From contig JAUHZM010000054.1 of the NCBI GenBank assembly GCA_030426005.1, positions 1 through 13,389 on the forward strand: a stretch of DNA of 13,389 nucleotides, written 5' to 3'. This DNA is from Gammaproteobacteria bacterium. GTDB taxonomy: Bacteria > Pseudomonadota > Gammaproteobacteria > Arenicellales > Arenicellaceae. The notes beneath the pieces are model-generated. The model saw nothing but the letters and a program-made list of their open reading frames with translations. It ran no database searches and was not told the origin of the DNA. The first letter of the stretch is position 1, and every line of letters starts with the position of its first letter. A program made the position numbers and the translations under genes. Positions 12,455-13,389 of the stretch are shown piece after piece.

Positions 12455-13389
12455 ATGAGAGACAGTCGTTTGGGTGGCGGTTCTACGCTCTGTGCAAACG
12501 CACTTCGAATTTCGGCAAGTAAACTGGCTAGAGTTCTGGTCTTATTGGGGATTTTTTCGTCGTCGGTACATCTAGCCAATGCACAAACATGCCCAGCCGA
12601 CAGTTCACCAGCGAACTTCACTTGGTCGGGTAGCCCCGGTACTGGGAACGAGTGGCTCAACACCAATAATACGGATGGCGTCAGTCAAAACTACACGGTC
12701 AACTACACCGACGGAGCCGGTAATCCCCAATCAGTGGTAGTCACCGCTACTCTGGTTGATCCGAATGGCCGGAATTTCGACTCTAACTTCGTTTGCCCGC
12801 CGAATGTAACCGCAATTGGTGCATGTGATAATGATCCCGCCGGTTTAAATATTAATACTCAGACTAACGGCATTTATGGTGCCAATTTCCTAACGGTGGG
12901 AATGGCGTCAGCACAATCGTCTGATGTTGTCGGAATTCAATTTTCTTTTTCAGAACCGGGTTTTGTTGCCGGGATGCAAATCGCGGATATCGACGACGTA
13001 GGCTACAACGCGCCGGACAATGCGGTGCCGGTTTCATCGTTTCAGGACTCGGTGACCTTAAGCGCTTCGCTCGGTGCTTCAAATGTGCCTGTGACAATTT
13101 CTGGTGTAGGTAGCAATGTCACGGTGACAGGCCAAACCGCGAATGCTAACTATGTCAGTGGCGTGGCCGGTGGTGTGGACCCAACCGATCCTGTCGGTCA
13201 AATCACTGTAAGTGCGTCTACGCTAATAGACTCTTTTACGGTGGCGTATGCGAACGGTCCTGATGATGCTTCCGCCGAAGCCGGCGCAGGGCAACCCGCG
13301 CCGCATGGTGAAAGTGATGGTCAGTATGGACACATCCCTGCGTTTGTTCGTGGCCTTGAGGAAGTATTGGATTCCGTCGATGACGTTGC
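12455..13389 (+). CDS. N-terminal part of a large secreted surface protein (continues beyond the window)
   Basis: An open frame from ATG 12455 continues to the right edge: 311 codons, then two bases, with no stop. The start has a strong ribosome binding site (GGGGGGA, 4 nt spacer). The signal peptide is long: a polar first part (MRDSRLGGGSTLCANALRIS), a hydrophobic core about 27-39 (VLVLLGIFSSSVH) and likely cleavage ANA43-Q44. The mature sequence is rich in N, T, S, G, V and D, low in Lys, with three early cysteines (C46, C114, C124). Alternating strands (YTVNYTDG, VVVTATLVDPNG, SVTLSASLG, VTVTGQTAN) indicate Ig-like or other beta-sandwich domains. GFVAGMQIADIDDV (about 169-182) could bind calcium. 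The family is not recognisable; a surface adhesin or the front of a long repeat protein is the best guess. Confidence 0.75.
   Translation, partial: MRDSRLGGGSTLCANALRISASKLARVLVLLGIFSSSVHLANAQTCPADSSPANFTWSGSPGTGNEWLNTNNTDGVSQNYTVNYTDGAGNPQSVVVTATLVDPNGRNFDSNFVCPPNVTAIGACDNDPAGLNINTQTNGIYGANFLTVGMASAQSSDVVGIQFSFSEPGFVAGMQIADIDDVGYNAPDNAVPVSSFQDSVTLSASLGASNVPVTISGVGSNVTVTGQTANANYVSGVAGGVDPTDPVGQITVSASTLIDSFTVAYANGPDDASAEAGAGQPAPHGESDGQYGHIPAFVRGLEEVLDSVDDV

Noticed and set aside
12397..12666. 89-codon minus-strand frame across the start of the secreted protein gene
   Set aside because: It overlaps the ribosome binding site and signal peptide of the plus-strand gene and has no domain or convincing start signal.
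1..13389. Mobile elements, CRISPR arrays, defence islands or prophage
   Set aside because: No transposase, integrase, recombinase, regularly spaced direct repeats, tRNA or phage gene is visible; HipBA alone does not make an island.

Overview
This is a stretch of bacterial chromosome of moderate GC. It encodes an outer-membrane OmpW-type porin, a lipobox lipoprotein, FNR-like and LexA-like operator sequences of the gammaproteobacterial type, and secreted surface proteins at both ends. These point to a free-living, probably aquatic Gram-negative gammaproteobacterium; the genus cannot be fixed from the sequence alone. I see no tRNA, rRNA, insertion sequence, integrase, CRISPR array or phage gene.

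Layout. 1-2738 (minus strand): the start of a secreted parallel beta-helix protein (its C-terminus runs off the left edge), an OmpW-family porin behind an FNR-like box and in front of a strong hairpin, and an unassigned lipoprotein. 2972-4182 (plus): a compact three-gene operon of a small Cro/CI-type regulator and two unassigned membrane proteins, with a perfect inverted-repeat operator over the promoter. 4200-5893 (minus): a zinc-ribbon DUF3667-type membrane protein, a VOC (glyoxalase-fold) protein whose promoter contains a near-consensus LexA box, and a small basic/acidic protein. 6022-9391: a glycan module of a methyltransferase and a GT-C-like membrane glycosyltransferase (plus) converging on a GT2 polyprenyl-phosphate glycosyltransferase (minus). 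9583-10344 (plus): an ODP/flavodiiron-like di-iron protein behind a second FNR-like box. 10349-11979 (minus): a complete HipBA toxin-antitoxin pair. 11980-12454: the longest stretch without a convincing gene. 12455-13389 (plus): the N-terminal part of a large secreted protein that runs off the right edge.

How the parts fit. The OmpW gene and the di-iron protein each have a 14-bp TTGAY-N4-RTCAA palindrome exactly 22 bp before a TAnnnT hexamer. That is the geometry of a class II FNR/Anr-activated promoter, so the two genes may share an oxygen-responsive regulon. The GT2 enzyme is expected to make a polyprenyl-phosphate sugar donor, which the GT-C protein would use on the outer side of the inner membrane. 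Both small HTH regulators in the window (2972 and hipB) lack a ribosome binding site and have a -10 hexamer placed so that the transcript would begin at the start codon. Three convergent gene pairs have gaps of only 4, 10 and 17 bp. The best leads are the LexA box before the VOC gene, the paired FNR-like promoters, and the HTH/membrane operon with its operator.
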